From Ailurus styani (taxonomy: Eukaryota > Chordata > Mammalia > Carnivora > Ailuridae), in NCBI GenBank assembly GCA_002007465.1, contig LNAC01000136.1, positions 3,655,042 to 3,719,041 on the forward strand: a stretch of 64,000 bases of DNA. Direction: 5' to 3'. Below, one piece after another: positions 1 to 9,659 of this stretch. The translations under genes were made by a program, and so were the position numbers. Each line of letters begins with the position of its first letter. Positions within the stretch are counted from its first letter, which is position 1. The notes under the pieces were generated by a model, which worked only from the letters and a program-made list of their open reading frames with translations, had not been told where the DNA came from and ran no database searches.

Positions 1-384
1 GTAGCGTACTCCAATTCCACAGGGACAGAAGCTCCTGTGCTTGGGACCTTACTGGACCTCCCCTATGTATCTCTTTATGTGACTGTTTACCTATATCCTT
101 TTTTATATGATAAACTGGTAAACATAAATGTTTCCCTGACTTCTGTGAGCTGTTGTAGCAAATTATCAGACTTGAGGAGGGGATTGTGGGCACCCTTGAT
201 TTATAGCTAAAGCAGACAGAAGTGTTGGTAACCTGAGACCCAGCACTTGTGATTGGCATTTGAAATAGATGGCAATCCTATGGGAATAAGCCCTCTACTT
301 GTGGTGTCTGTGCTAATGCTAGGTAGTTAGTGTCATAATTGTATTGTAGGATATAAAGTTGGTTCCTGAGAAAACCCACACATA
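1..384 (+). mobile_element. ERVL-type LTR, 3' portion, cut by window edge
   Basis: The text from the window start (ATAAACTGGTAA, then TTTCCCTGA, GTTGTAGCAAATTA, ATTGGCATTTGAA, GGTAGTTAGTGTCA) matches a mammalian ERV LTR consensus as I remember it, plus orientation. A polyadenylation-like stretch lies near 110. The LTR end is placed near 382-384 because a primer-site-like sequence follows. The exact family is not resolved and the 5' part lies outside the window. It is a regulatory relic with no coding capacity. Confidence 0.6.
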
Positions 385-386
385 TC

Positions 387-400
387 TGATGTCAAAAGTG
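387..400 (+). other. Degenerate tRNA-Leu-type primer binding site
   Basis: TGATGTCAAAAGTG directly follows the LTR end. ERVL elements are known to use a tRNA-Leu primer, with a site of the form TGGTGTCAGAAGTGG; this copy differs at a few positions. It suggests that the left-edge LTR is the 5' LTR of a decayed provirus, or that a little internal sequence survived. No viral coding region follows. Confidence 0.4.
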
Positions 401-647
401 AACCACTTTGAGTAGACTGCATAGAGGATAAAGGGAATAGAGTTTTTTTCTTTTTATTCCAAGCTGAGCCCTTCTTCACGAGTCATTCCATTGGTAGTCT
501 TTCCCATCTTGGTAAATAAAAAATCTATGCTTTTAGTTCCTTAAAACTGAACATATTTAAAGTATATATAGATAAATTTTGACATATGTATATACCTGTT
601 ATATTAGTCTCAGTTCTCCAGAGAAACAGAACCAATAGGATAAGAAG

Positions 648-664
648 ATATATATATATATATA
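648..664. repeat. (TA)n microsatellite
   Basis: Uninterrupted TA alternation inside the MLT2 LTR. Confidence 0.9.
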
Positions 665-804
665 TGAAATATTTCAGTCTATTTAAATTGTTAAGTAGAA
701 TATGAAACTAAATTTGTAGATAGACCAGCAAGTGGACTTAACTGTTTGGTGTTTAATGAGAATAGCTTCTACATAGGATCCCAAGAGACTTACAGAAAAG
801 AGAC

Positions 805-809
<5 letters not shown>

Positions 810-849
<40 letters not shown>
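810..849. repeat. (GA)n microsatellite
   Basis: About 20 uninterrupted GA units inside the MLT2 LTR. It is long enough to be length-polymorphic. Confidence 0.95.
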
Positions 850-853
<4 letters not shown>

Positions 854-1240
854 GGTAGGCAGGAGTAGGGAGGGTAGAGAGATTTATTATAAGGAATTGG
901 TTCACCTGATTATGGAGGCTGAGAAGTCCCAAAATCTGTAGTCAGCAAGCTGGAGACCCAGGAGAGCCAATAATATAGTTCCTGTCTGAGCCCAGTTGTG
1001 AAGGGGAGAACATTGACGCAGCTCAAAGAGGGCAGTCAGAGTAAATTCTCTCCTACTCAGCCTTTTTGTTCTCTTGAGACCTTCAGTGGGTTGGATGAGG
1101 TCTGCTCACACTGGGGAGGTCATTTTGCAATACCCAGTCTTCCAATTCCAATGTTAACATCATCCAGAAACACCCAGAATAATGTTTCATCCAATATCTG
1201 GACACCCTATTGCCCAGTCAAGTTGGCACATAAAACTAAT

Positions 1241-1565
1241 TATCACACCCGTGAAACCATCACTATAAGCAAGATAGTGGATATGTCCATCACCTCTTAA
1301 AACTTCTCTGTAATTTCTCCCTCTTTACCTCCTCCCCATCTCCAAATAATAGTGGATCTGCTTATTGTCACTATAGACTATTGGCATTTTCTAGAATTTT
1401 ATATAAATGAAATTATAGAGTATGGCCTCTCTTTTTTTTCTGGATTCTTTCACTATACACAGTTAATTGAGATTCATCCATGTTGTATTAAGAGTTCATT
1501 TATTTAAAAAAAAGTTTATTTATTTTGATTACTGAGCATCATTATTTTATATTAAATTATTCTTT
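1241..1565 (-). mobile_element. Old L1 fragment (L1M 3' region), reverse
   Basis: CTGCTTATTGTCACTATAGA, TTCTAGAATTTTATATAAATG and GAGATTCATCCATGTTGT are the reverse complement of a common block near the 3' end of old mammalian L1 elements. It is degraded and has no ORF. Confidence 0.65.
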
Positions 1566-1639
1566 TTGTGTATGTGTGTGTGTGTTAAGTCATTCTTAAT
1601 CAGTCTCTTTGACACACTCCACATCCCAATTCATCAGTA

Positions 1640-1812
1640 AATTCTTAGTCCTATCTTCAAAATATATAGAGTTCAATTACTTAACTGTTTATTTCTCTTC
1701 AATAGAATATAAGCTCCATGAGAACAGTTTTTTAAAAATAAGTTTTGCTCACTGATGTATTCCTAGAGCATAAAACTGCCATTCATTAATTATTTGCTGA
1801 GAGAATGAGTGA
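1640..1812 (+). mobile_element. L2 LINE 3' end
   Basis: ATAAGCTCCATGAGAACAG and the closing ATTATTTGCTGAGAGAATGAGTG-like text fit the L2 3' terminus (AAGCTCCATGAGGGCAG ... TTGTTGAATGAATGA). Confidence 0.55.
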
Positions 1813-2499
1813 ATTACTCAATGCTGAAGGACTTTAACGATAACAATGCACATGGCATTCGTAGGTTTCAGTAAGCTTTTGATCTGGGAACAGTCTCTGG
1901 GTCTCGCCTAGTCTACTGTGTGGTGTGGATGCTCTGGTCTTGACCTTGGCCTTCCAGTGCTCATCCTTGCTGAGTATGACTGAGCCTGAATCATCCTTTT
2001 GGGCACTTATTAGTACCCACCACTTGGGTCTTGGACATGCTTTCTGGTCATGAGATCTCTCCCAGTTCTGGCCTTTTATTCTGACCTCAGTCCTCTTCTG
2101 ACTTATCATTTGTTCATGTTAGCCCCCAAACTCTTCATTCTGGGGTTTCCCAAACCCCAGGGCTCTTCTAGTTCATCATTTGTTCACATTGTCCCTCAAA
2201 CAGTTCTTTCTGGGGGTTCCCCAAACCCTCAACTACTTCATTTATGTCACAGGGTGAAACTCTGTGAGTCTGCCCTTACATATCCCCAACTGTATAGAGG
2301 AGAGGGCAGTGCAGCTCAGGGCTGGCTTTCTTAGACTCACTCAGCCTGTCTGAGTTGAGTTGTATGATCCTCCTAGTCTCAATTTTTGGGCTGACCTTGG
2401 GGAGGGTACTGGATCACCTATGGACCCCAGCAATATTACACTATGACCCCTTTCCTTACTTTCTCATAAAAGGACACTAAGTTTCCCTTAGAAGTTATA
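1813..2499. other. Unique sequence with a ~70-bp imperfect tandem duplication
   Basis: No gene or clear transposon is seen. Two diverged copies of a roughly 70-base unit lie at 2102-2158 and 2171-2228. Each contains ATCATTTGTTCA, CTTTCTGGGG/TTCATTCTGGGG and CCCAAACCC. ORFs here (91 aa on the minus strand, 94 aa on the plus strand) overlap each other and look like chance. Confidence 0.6.
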
Positions 2500-2890
2500 G
2501 ACAATGGTATGGAACACGGACTGGCTTCCCCTGAGTGCTCTGCCGGGCATCCCCTCACTGCTGAGAGTCTTGGCTGCCGATGGTTTGTACAGATTGCCTC
2601 TGGTGGGAGGGAGCTGTGCCACCCAAGGTTGCAGCAGCACCTTGGAGCAGCTGGCATCCAATGATTGCTTGATGTGGAAGTTGAAAGAGAGGTGGAGAAA
2701 GAATGAGATTTATTATAAAGGGTTTGAATTGACCCCCTGGACTCAATTCAAGGCACCTCTTACGAACCATCCCAGGTCCAGAGTGCCACATAAGAGTGAA
2801 TGGCACGATCGCTGCCGTGTCTGTGTTGAGATTCTCCTGCTGCCTTCACTTTCTTACAGGTGATTCAGAAAGCACTCCCTATAAACCTCT
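2500..2890 (-). mobile_element. Possible ERV LTR remnant, reverse
   Basis: This segment is more GC-rich than its flanks. On the minus strand it has an AATAAA-type signal in TTTATAATAAATCTC (about 2706-2720), followed by a pyrimidine-rich run, which is the usual layout of an LTR R/U5 region. I cannot name a family. Three overlapping ORFs of 73-119 aa on both strands argue against a real coding region. Confidence 0.3.
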
Positions 2891-2980
2891 GACATACACA
2901 CCTGTATGAACCTATGTAAAATGTGAACTTCTATGATGCTCTCCCCTATTTCCTCTAGTCCCTATTTTAGAGAGGTCGTG

Positions 2981-3884
2981 TAGAAAGGGAAACCCTCTTA
3001 CACTGTTGGTGGGGATGCAAGTTGGTGCAGCCACTTTAAGATCTTTTTTTTTTTTAAAGATTTTATTTATTTATTTGACAGAGAGCGACACAGTGAGAGA
3101 GGGAACACCAGCAGAGGGAATGGGAGAAGGAGAAGCAGGCTTCCCGCAGAGCAGGGAGTGCGATGCAGGGCTCAATCCCAGGTCCCTGGGATCATGACCT
3201 GAGCCAAAGGCAGACGCTTAATGACTGAGCCACCCAGGCGCCCCTGGTGCAGCCACTTTGGAAAAGAGTGTGGAGGCTCCTCAAAAAGTTAAAAATAGAG
3301 CTACCCTATGACCCAGCAGTTTCACTACTGGGTAAAAAATACCCCGAAGATACAGATGTAGTGAAAAGAAGGGCCGTATGTACCCCAGTGTTCATAGCAG
3401 CAATGTCCACAATAGCCAAACTGAGGAAGGAGCCGACATGCCATTCCACAGACGAATGGATAGAGAAGATGTGGTCCATATATACAATGGAATAGTACTC
3501 AGCCATCAGAAAGGGTGAATACCCAATATTTGCATCAACATGGATGGAGCTGGAGGAGATTATGCTGAGTGAAATAAATCAGAGAAAGACAATTATCATA
3601 TGGTTTCACTTATTTGTGGAACATAAGGAATAGCATGGAGGACATTAGGAGGAGGAAGGGAAAAGTGAAGGGGAGGCGAACCATGAGAGACTATGGACTC
3701 CAGGAGTCAAACTGAGGGTTTGGGGGGGGGGATGGGTGAGTCTGGTGATGGTTATTAGGAGAGCACCTATTGCATGGAGCACTGGGTGTTATACGCAAAC
3801 AATGAATCATAGAACTAATGACGTACTGTATTGTGACTAACATAACATAAAAAATTTATAAAGAAAAAGATAATAAAAAAAGTC
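2981..3884 (+). mobile_element. Carnivore L1 3' end (ORF2 C-terminus + 3'UTR), split by a SINE
   Basis: This is a 5'-truncated L1. Before the SINE it reads TACACTGTTGGTGGGGATGC. After it comes the ORF2 C-terminal frame, with WKRVWRLLKKLKIELPYDPA and FIAAMSTIAK visible at 3259-3430. Then follow the 3'UTR, with TATGGACTCCAGGAGTCAAACTGAGG-type text at 3694-3719, a G10 run at 3721-3730 and CACTGGGTGTTATA at 3780-3793, and an A-rich tail to about 3884. The 82-aa and 66-aa ORFs on opposite strands are L1 fragments, not genes. Clear stop codons and 5' truncation make it inactive. Confidence 0.88.
3038..3244 (-). mobile_element. Can-SINE, older subfamily, inserted in L1
   Basis: The head is at the right end (GAGCCACCCAGGCGCCCC) and the A tail shows as a T12 run at 3043-3054. 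A perfect 15-base TSD, TGGTGCAGCCACTTT, flanks it at 3023-3037 and 3245-3259. The insertion is therefore younger than the L1 it splits. The head has the AGACGCTTAATGACTGAG form, typical of the broad caniform type. Confidence 0.97.
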
Positions 3885-4151
3885 TAATTTTTTTCTGAAC
3901 CATTTCAATGCTGTCAACCTGTTGCCTTCATTACTCACAAAAAATGTGTGTATTTCCTACAAACAAGACCATTCTTCTCTATAACTACAGGAAGCAGTGA
4001 TAAAAATAAATTCACATTAATCATAATCCCTAGATACCATTCAAGTTTTGTAATTGTCTCAATAATGTCCTTTCGGTAAAAGGATTTAGTTCTTATCACA
4101 AACTGCTTTATCCTGACTCCATAGTCTCCTTCACTTGGAACAGTTCCTCAG
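3885..4151. other. AT-rich unique sequence
   Basis: No gene, RNA or transposon is recognised in this spacer between the L1 tail and the MaLR LTR. Confidence 0.6.
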
Positions 4152-4395
4152 TCTTTCCCTGACTTTTGCGTTAGTTCCCTATTGCTGCTGGAACAAATTA
4201 CCACAAACTGACGGGCTTACAACACCATGAATTTATTCTCTTACAGTTCTGGAAGTCAGAATTCTGAAATTAAGGTGTTGGCAAACCTGGTGGCTTTGGG
4301 GGAGAATCTGTTTATCTGACTTTTTCAGCTTCTTGTGGTTGCTTGTATTTTCGGCTTATGGCTCCTTCCCTTCATCTTCAAAGCACATCGCCCTT
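4152..4395 (-). mobile_element. MaLR (MLT1/MST-like) LTR, reverse, partial
   Basis: GTTAGTTCCCTATTGCTGCTGGAACAAATTACC-type opening (4152-4184), ATGAATTTATTCTCTTACAG (about 4227) and GTTCTGGAAGTCAG are hallmark reverse-complement blocks of mammalian MaLR LTRs. The far end is missing and is replaced by the old L1 at about 4400. Confidence 0.75.
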
Positions 4396-4399
4396 TAAT

Positions 4400-4945
4400 A
4401 AGTTTGTGTAATATTCCATCGTATATATAGAACATTTTGTAACCCATTCACCTGGTTGTGGACATTGGATGGTTCCTGCTTTTGGCTATTGTTGATAATG
4501 CTGCTGGGAACATTGGTCATGGGTGTACAGATATGTGCCTGAGTCCCTGCTTTCAGATTCTTTGGGCAGATGCCTAGAGGTGAAATTGCTGGATCATATG
4601 GTTATTGTGTTTTTAATTTTTTGAGGAGCCACCATAATGTTTTTCACAGTGGAGTTTCAGTGTCTCCACATCTTTCCCATTTCTTGTTATTTTCTGTTTG
4701 TTTTCATTTGTTTTGTTTATTTTTTTTATATAATAATTGGGTGTGGAGTGGTGATATATCATGTGGTTTTGACTTGCATTTCCCTAATGATCAGTGACAT
4801 TGAACATTCTTTCGTGTACTCATTGGCCATTTGTATGTCTTCTTTGGAGAAATGTCTTTTTAAATCCTTTGCCCATATGTATGTATATATGTATGCATGT
4901 ATGTATTTATTTTTTCCTCTTGCCCATTTTTAAATTGTGTTTGTA
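4400..4945 (-). mobile_element. Old L1 (ORF2 3' region), reverse
   Basis: AATATTCCATCGTATATATAG, GGCTATTGTTGATAATGCTG, GAAATTGCTGGATCATATGG and TTGACTTGCATTTCCCTAATG are in the order expected for reverse-oriented L1M ORF2. Overlapping spurious ORFs of 75 and 98 aa fall here. A TATG-rich microsatellite (4877-4912) interrupts the end. Confidence 0.85.
4877..4912. repeat. (TATG)n-like microsatellite
   Basis: Imperfect TATG/TATA/CATG tetramer run inside the L1 fragment. Confidence 0.8.
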
Positions 4946-6765
4946 AGACTAGCATCTTGACGCAGAATTGCTGGGACTCTTTATTCTAGTCTATTCCAAT
5001 CCTGTCTCTCACTGGAACAATGATGTGTCTGGCTTACTGTAGAGTCCAGACTGTTTCTAGAGGAGGGAAAAGAAGACATGCTGAAATGAACAATATATCA
5101 AGTATATTTTTAAAATATTAAGAGGACAATTCTGTTTGGGAAGAAATACCATTTTAGTCATATAAGTATATGTTTAGCAATTTCTATGTACCAGGCATTA
5201 TTCTAGCCACTGGAAGAAATATTTGATCAAGCACACACGAAAATATTTAGGTGAAAACCTGACTAGCTATGTTGATGAAATTTGACATTGAGTCAGGGTA
5301 CACATTAATCATGTTGGGGTGTGTCGTTAAATAATTATTCCTATTCTTTCTGTAGATAGTCCAATGCTAAAAGGGCATGTTATTCATTCAGAATGTAGTT
5401 AAGAGAAATCAACAAAAACACCTTACTGAGTGAGGAAAAGGCCTCACCACTGTAACTGCTGCTGCAGGTCCAGCTGGTATGAAGCAAAGTGCTTTGCAGG
5501 GTATTTCTACGTCAAGTTCTCCTAAAGACCTTGGTAGGATTTATTTCCTCTCTTCTAAGAGTTTGCTCTTCACAAGACCTGCTTCAGAGGAAGGGATAGA
5601 TGGTGTCTGAATTGAAAGAAAGGCAGATTTTAGGAATTGGAAAGCCTGTTTTTGAGAATATGATTGGTCTGCTTTAGTAGTTAGTGCTTTTTAAAGTCAG
5701 CAAGCATTTAGCTTCAGTGAACTTCAGAGAACTTTCTTTCCTTCATATGGCAGTGCTCTCTTCAGCAAGGGCAAAGTGTTCCTTGCAACATCTAACATAA
5801 GAGCATCAGAAAAGAATTTTGATCCTACTACGTCTATTTGCTTTAGTATTTCTGCAGCCTCATAAAGCTTAATCTTTTACTTGGTAAGTATCTGAACAGT
5901 CATCGGTAGATGTGGAAAGATCAATAACGTAACATAAAAGTTCTATATATAGAAGGTAGAAGTTCTGTATATTCATCAAATCCAAATATATTGCAAATTA
6001 AGTATTCCAAACTAGCCACCATGCTTTTAGCTAAGGAATGATGTGGAAAATCACCATTAGTCTCTGCAAATTGATTTAACGTGAAACACTCAAATTATAA
6101 CTTACCTTTATTCTCAACTTTTTCTAGGTCCTCTTGCACTTTAATACTTTCCACTTTAATACTTACACTTTAATGAGTCCGTATACTGACTCATTTAATT
6201 TTTCACTGTTCCTTCAAAAGTATTTACTCACCATCGATTGTGTGATGGGTCCTGCGCTAGAAGTGAACCAGAGGAGATACAGCACCTGATTTAATGGAGC
6301 TGAAATTTATATGTTACTCTAAAGATAACAGAAATAGTTTTCTCAGTGCTCTCCTAAGAGCTGGAAGTCATCCACAGATTATTATACCCAGGTAATGACT
6401 TTAGTAGACAATAATGACTCTGAGTTAGAAGGAGATGGTTCCTGGACACAATGTTTTAATTATCAAGTCACAACTGTGCAGAAAATATTTTAAAAATGAA
6501 GATGAATTGATTTCAGTTATAATACAGACTGCTTTATTAGTAATTAAGAAGGGCTATTAATTAGGATATATGGTTAATGCTGTAACTGTTTTTTTCTTTA
6601 AATATGTTCTTGGTTCCAAGTTCTCATATGAAAGCATTTTCTGTTTTTCCCAACTGAAGGAGCTAATGTTCAGATTACTTTGCTGAAAAGATAAAAACAA
6701 AAACAAACCACAAAACATAAGAGGGCTTTGTCTATTAACGTATATCTGAAGTAATTTTATAACAT
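4946..6765. other. Unique AT-rich interval; faint ancient repeat traces
   Basis: No gene is seen. Short traces of an ancient mammalian repeat (CTATGTACCAGGCATTATTCTAGCCACTGG-like at 5183-5212; GGGTCCTGCGCTAG...GGAGATACAGCACCTGATTTAATGGAGCTGAAATTTATATG at 6246-6311) fit an L2-like family of the 'tgccaggcactg...ggagcttacattctag' type. A small triplication of CACTTTAATACTT lies at 6137-6174. Confidence 0.55.
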
Positions 6766-7258
6766 ATGGTAGGCAGAATAATGGCCCTCAGAGGTGGCCA
6801 CATCTTAATCCATGGACCCTGTGAATGGCAAAGTCCATGTTATCTGACATGGTAAAAGGGACTTTGCAGATGTGATTGGGTGAAGGACCTTGACATGAAG
6901 GGTTCTCTTGGATTATTTGAGTGGGCGCCATCTAATCACATGAGTCCTTAAAAGTGCAGATCCTTTCCCAACAGAAGAGAGAATGCGAGGATAGGAGACG
7001 GGACAGGTAGATGCCACACTGCTTGCACTGAAGATGGGTGAAAGGGTCACAAGCAGGCAGGTCTAAGAACTGGAAAAGGCAAAGAAACAGGTTCTTTTCC
7101 AGAGCCTCGAGAAGTGAACGCAGCCCTGCCAACCCCTTGATTTTAGCCCATTGAGAACCATGTCAGAATTCTGGCTTGGAGAACCATAAGATAGTCGACT
7201 TGTGTTAAGTTACTAAATTTGTTATAATTTGGTATATAAGCAGTAGAAAACTAGACAC
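6766..7258 (+). mobile_element. MaLR (MLT1-like) LTR, nearly full length
   Basis: Blocks run in consensus order: GGCAGAATAATGGCCC, CATCTTAATCCATGGACC, GGGACTTTGCAGATGTGATT, GGATTATTTGAGTGGG, CTAATCACATGAGTCCTTA, GAACTGGAAAAGGCAAAGAA, GAACGCAGCCCTGCCAACCC, CTTGATTTTAGCCCA and AAGTTACTAAATTTGTTATAATTTG near the 3' end. It is a solo LTR as far as seen, with no internal region beside it. The 66-aa minus ORF is a shadow. Confidence 0.85.
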
Positions 7259-8164
7259 ATTACAGTTTTTAAAAATTTATTCAACTTTACTGCTTTTTAT
7301 GAAATATACATGGTAGGAACGTTCTTACTTCTTTTTATGAAGATAGCAAATGTTCTTATCATTTTTACCTAGTAGAATATACACACATTTGTTATATTTG
7401 TTATCTGTGTTTCATCTCTGTTGCTTTCATTTTTTTATTAGTCAGAAGTTAAAGGTAAGTTTAAGTATTTACTATGTATGACAGTTTTCTTTATGTATCT
7501 CACTAAATAATACAGTTGTTAAAATCTCAGAATTAGATTTTCAGTGTAGTAGTCAGTAAGAACAACTTTAGTTAAACTGTTGCTTTTCAAGCAGTATTTA
7601 ATGAAGTTTTTTATTATAATATATAATAAGAATCATTACACTAAAAACAAGTCTTCCACGTAAGAATTAATAATTAATGCTCTTATGTAGACAGATAATC
7701 GTGAGTTAGAAAATTACTAATTAAATAGGAATAACTCCTGTGATACAGAGAAAAGAGTCTGTATTTTGCAAAGTATGTGGAATAAAATGTGAATTGAGGG
7801 TGTGTTGTCCAGTAGCCCTCAAAACACTTACAGTAAACTTCAAGGATTATGAGGGTGGGGTGGGGGGAGAGGGGAATTGGTACAGGATTCAAAGTTAAAG
7901 AAGTGTAGCTTACAAAGTTCGGGGCCAATGGAGACAGATGCAGCCCAAAGACCTTCCACCTGTCTACTATCCAGCAGAGCTTTTTGTTCTGGACTGTGTA
8001 GCTTAAGCCGTCCATTTGGCCCCAATTTTACTACTTTGGAATACAGTTAACTAGGTCTTAAATCACCTTGACTAGTCAAACTGACCTCACTCTACTTTGG
8101 GTGTTATGTATGAGTCTACCATGGAGTTTTAGGATATAATAAGACATTTCCTCTTCTTTGTGAG
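7259..8164. other. Unique sequence with a G-rich tract
   Basis: AT-rich DNA with no gene or transposon seen. A G-quadruplex-like run is at 7853-7874. Two overlapping minus-strand ORFs (110 aa and 61 aa) near 7683-8025 have no recognisable features and read across the G-run. Confidence 0.6.
7853..7874 (+). other. Putative G-quadruplex motif
   Basis: Four G-runs (3, 4, 6 and 4) are separated by loops of 1, 1 and 3 bases, which satisfies the classical G3+N1-7 pattern on the plus strand. Confidence 0.6.
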
Positions 8165-8619
8165 CTTTTGATAATTTGATGCTTAATTTTTGGGACAACT
8201 TGACTGGGGCACTGGGTGCCCAGATATTTGGTCACATTTTATTCTGGGAATGTCCTTTAGAGTATCTGGGTGAGATTAACACTTGAGTTGGTAGGGTAAG
8301 TAAAGCAGATTAGTGGGCTTCATCTGGTCCATAGAATAAAAAGGCTGACCCTCCCACAGATAAGAGGGAACTCCTCCTACCTGTCTTAAGAAGGGATCTT
8401 GTTTTTTTTCCAGCCTTCAGACTCAAACTGAAACAGGTTTTTCTTAAGTCTTGAGCCAAAAAGCTTTTAGAATAGAATTTCACCTTCGACTCCTGGTTCT
8501 CCTGTTTGCCCATTGCAGATCTTGGGATTTATTAGCCTCTATGATCAATCATGTGAGCTAATTTTTTATAATAAGTTTTATTTTCTCTTTCTCTTCCTAT
8601 ATATTTTGCTCATATATTT

Positions 8620-8653
<34 letters not shown>

Positions 8654-8680
8654 TATTGATTCTCCGGAGAACCCTCTTTT
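8165..8680 (+). mobile_element. MLT2-type ERVL LTR, forward
   Basis: TTAATTTTTGGGACAACTTG and ACTGGGGCACTGGGTGCCCAG at the start, GAGATTAACACTTGAGTTGGTA in the middle, then a simple repeat followed by GATTCTCCGGAGAACCCT at the end give the MLT2 layout in the plus orientation. This is the opposite orientation to the copy at 604-1240. The CA repeat at 8622-8651 sits where the family has its simple-repeat region. Confidence 0.75.
8622..8651. repeat. (CA)n microsatellite
   Basis: About 15 uninterrupted CA units near the 3' end of the MLT2-like LTR. Confidence 0.95.
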
Positions 8681-8977
8681 GTTGAAAGTTACTTGGTCTC
8701 TTTTTCATGAAAGAGCTACTCCTCATGGGTCTCATCAACATTTGGAACTAGGGAGAGGTTTATGCCAGGGAGAATTATGGTACATTTCCAGTGGATAAAT
8801 GACTTCTTCAATAACAAAATTATTTCCCAGTCCATTCACAGTGTCAGCAGTCAACAGTTTATTTGACTATAGTTCTTTTAGAAGGAGGAGTAATTTGGTA
8901 TAGTCAAGCATAAAAATTTTGATCATGATACTCTTTTCATGTTTTCCTGTCATGTCCAAAGGTACAATTAAAAAGAA

Positions 8978-9188
8978 GGGCGCCTGGGTGGCTCAGTGGG
9001 TTAAAGCCTCTGCCTTCGGCTCAGATCATGATCTCAGGGTCCTGGGATCGAGGCCCACATTGGGCTCTCTGCTCAGCGGGGAGCCTACTTCCTCCTCTCT
9101 CTCTGCCTGCCTCTCTGCCTGTTTGTGATCTCTCTCTCTCTGTGTGTGTCAAATAAATAAATAAAATCTTAAAAAAAAAGAAAAAAGA
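8978..9188 (+). mobile_element. Can-SINE, young mustelid-type subfamily
   Basis: Full length: GGGCGCCTGGGTGGCTCAGT head with tRNA-like A box, GGGATCGAGGCCC B-box region, CT-rich middle, (AAATA)n AAAATCTT and an A-rich tail. The TSD is masked by A-rich flanks (AAAAAGAA before 8978). Both ORFs over it (69 and 71 aa) are SINE read-through. Confidence 0.97.
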
Positions 9189-9438
9189 AAAAAATTTTAG
9201 TAATGGTAATATGTGGATCAGTGTTATAATTGACAAGTAGATAATTTCAAGGCCAAATAACTATTAATAAACTAACATTTTGAAATGTCAACTATAGTTT
9301 TAATTAATAACCCTGTATTCACACATCTTGTACACCCAATATTTTTTTAACCAATTGCAGTAGATAAAATAGATATAATTAGTAATTGTAGAAACAAGGA
9401 GAATGAGTTCAGCAAGATCATAAAATTGGCCAAGTATA

Positions 9439-9645
9439 GGGCGCCTGGGTGGCTCGGTGGGTTAAAGCCTCTGCCTTCGGCTCAGGTCATGATCTCAGGG
9501 TCCTGGGATCAAGCCCCGAATAGGGCTCTCTGCTCAGCGGGGAGTTTTCTTCCTCCTCTCTCTCTGCCTGCCTCTCTGCCTACTTGTGATCTCTCTGTGT
9601 CAAATAAGTAAATAAAATCTTTAAAAAAATACTATATAAAAAAAG
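9439..9645 (+). mobile_element. Can-SINE, young mustelid-type subfamily
   Basis: Full length, with the GGGTTAAAGCCTCTGCC head. TSD ATTGGCCAAGTATA (9425-9438) and ATTGGTCAAGTATA (9646-9659) differ at one base. It lies only about 250 bases from the previous copy in the same orientation, but different TSDs show an independent insertion. Confidence 0.97.
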
Positions 9646-9659
9646 ATTGGTCAAGTATA

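Larger units (their letters stand above)
604..1240 (-). mobile_element. MLT2-type ERVL LTR, reverse, microsatellite-expanded
   Basis: CAGTTCTCCAGAGAAACAGA followed by CCAATAGGAT (604-640), GAGATTTATTATAAGGAATT (about 880), GGAGGCTGAGAAGTCCC (about 915), CAAGCTGGAGACCCAGGA (about 947) and CCCAGTCAAGTTGGCACAT (about 1213) are signature blocks of MLT2 LTRs read on the minus strand. About 130 bases (666-800) do not match the family and may be an insertion or an expansion product. A TA run (648-664) and a GA run (810-849) sit where the family has its own simple repeats. The 100-codon ORF at 998-1300 lies in this LTR and is spurious. Confidence 0.75.

Noticed and set aside
3247..3506. 82-aa and 66-aa ORFs with protein-like composition
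   Set aside because: The plus frame is the C-terminal end of L1 ORF2 and the minus frame is its shadow; the element is truncated and inactive.
8978..9188. tRNA-gene-like A and B boxes at SINE heads (all Can-SINE copies)
   Set aside because: The tRNA similarity is inherited from the SINE ancestor; no cloverleaf with mature tRNA ends is present, so these are not tRNA genes.
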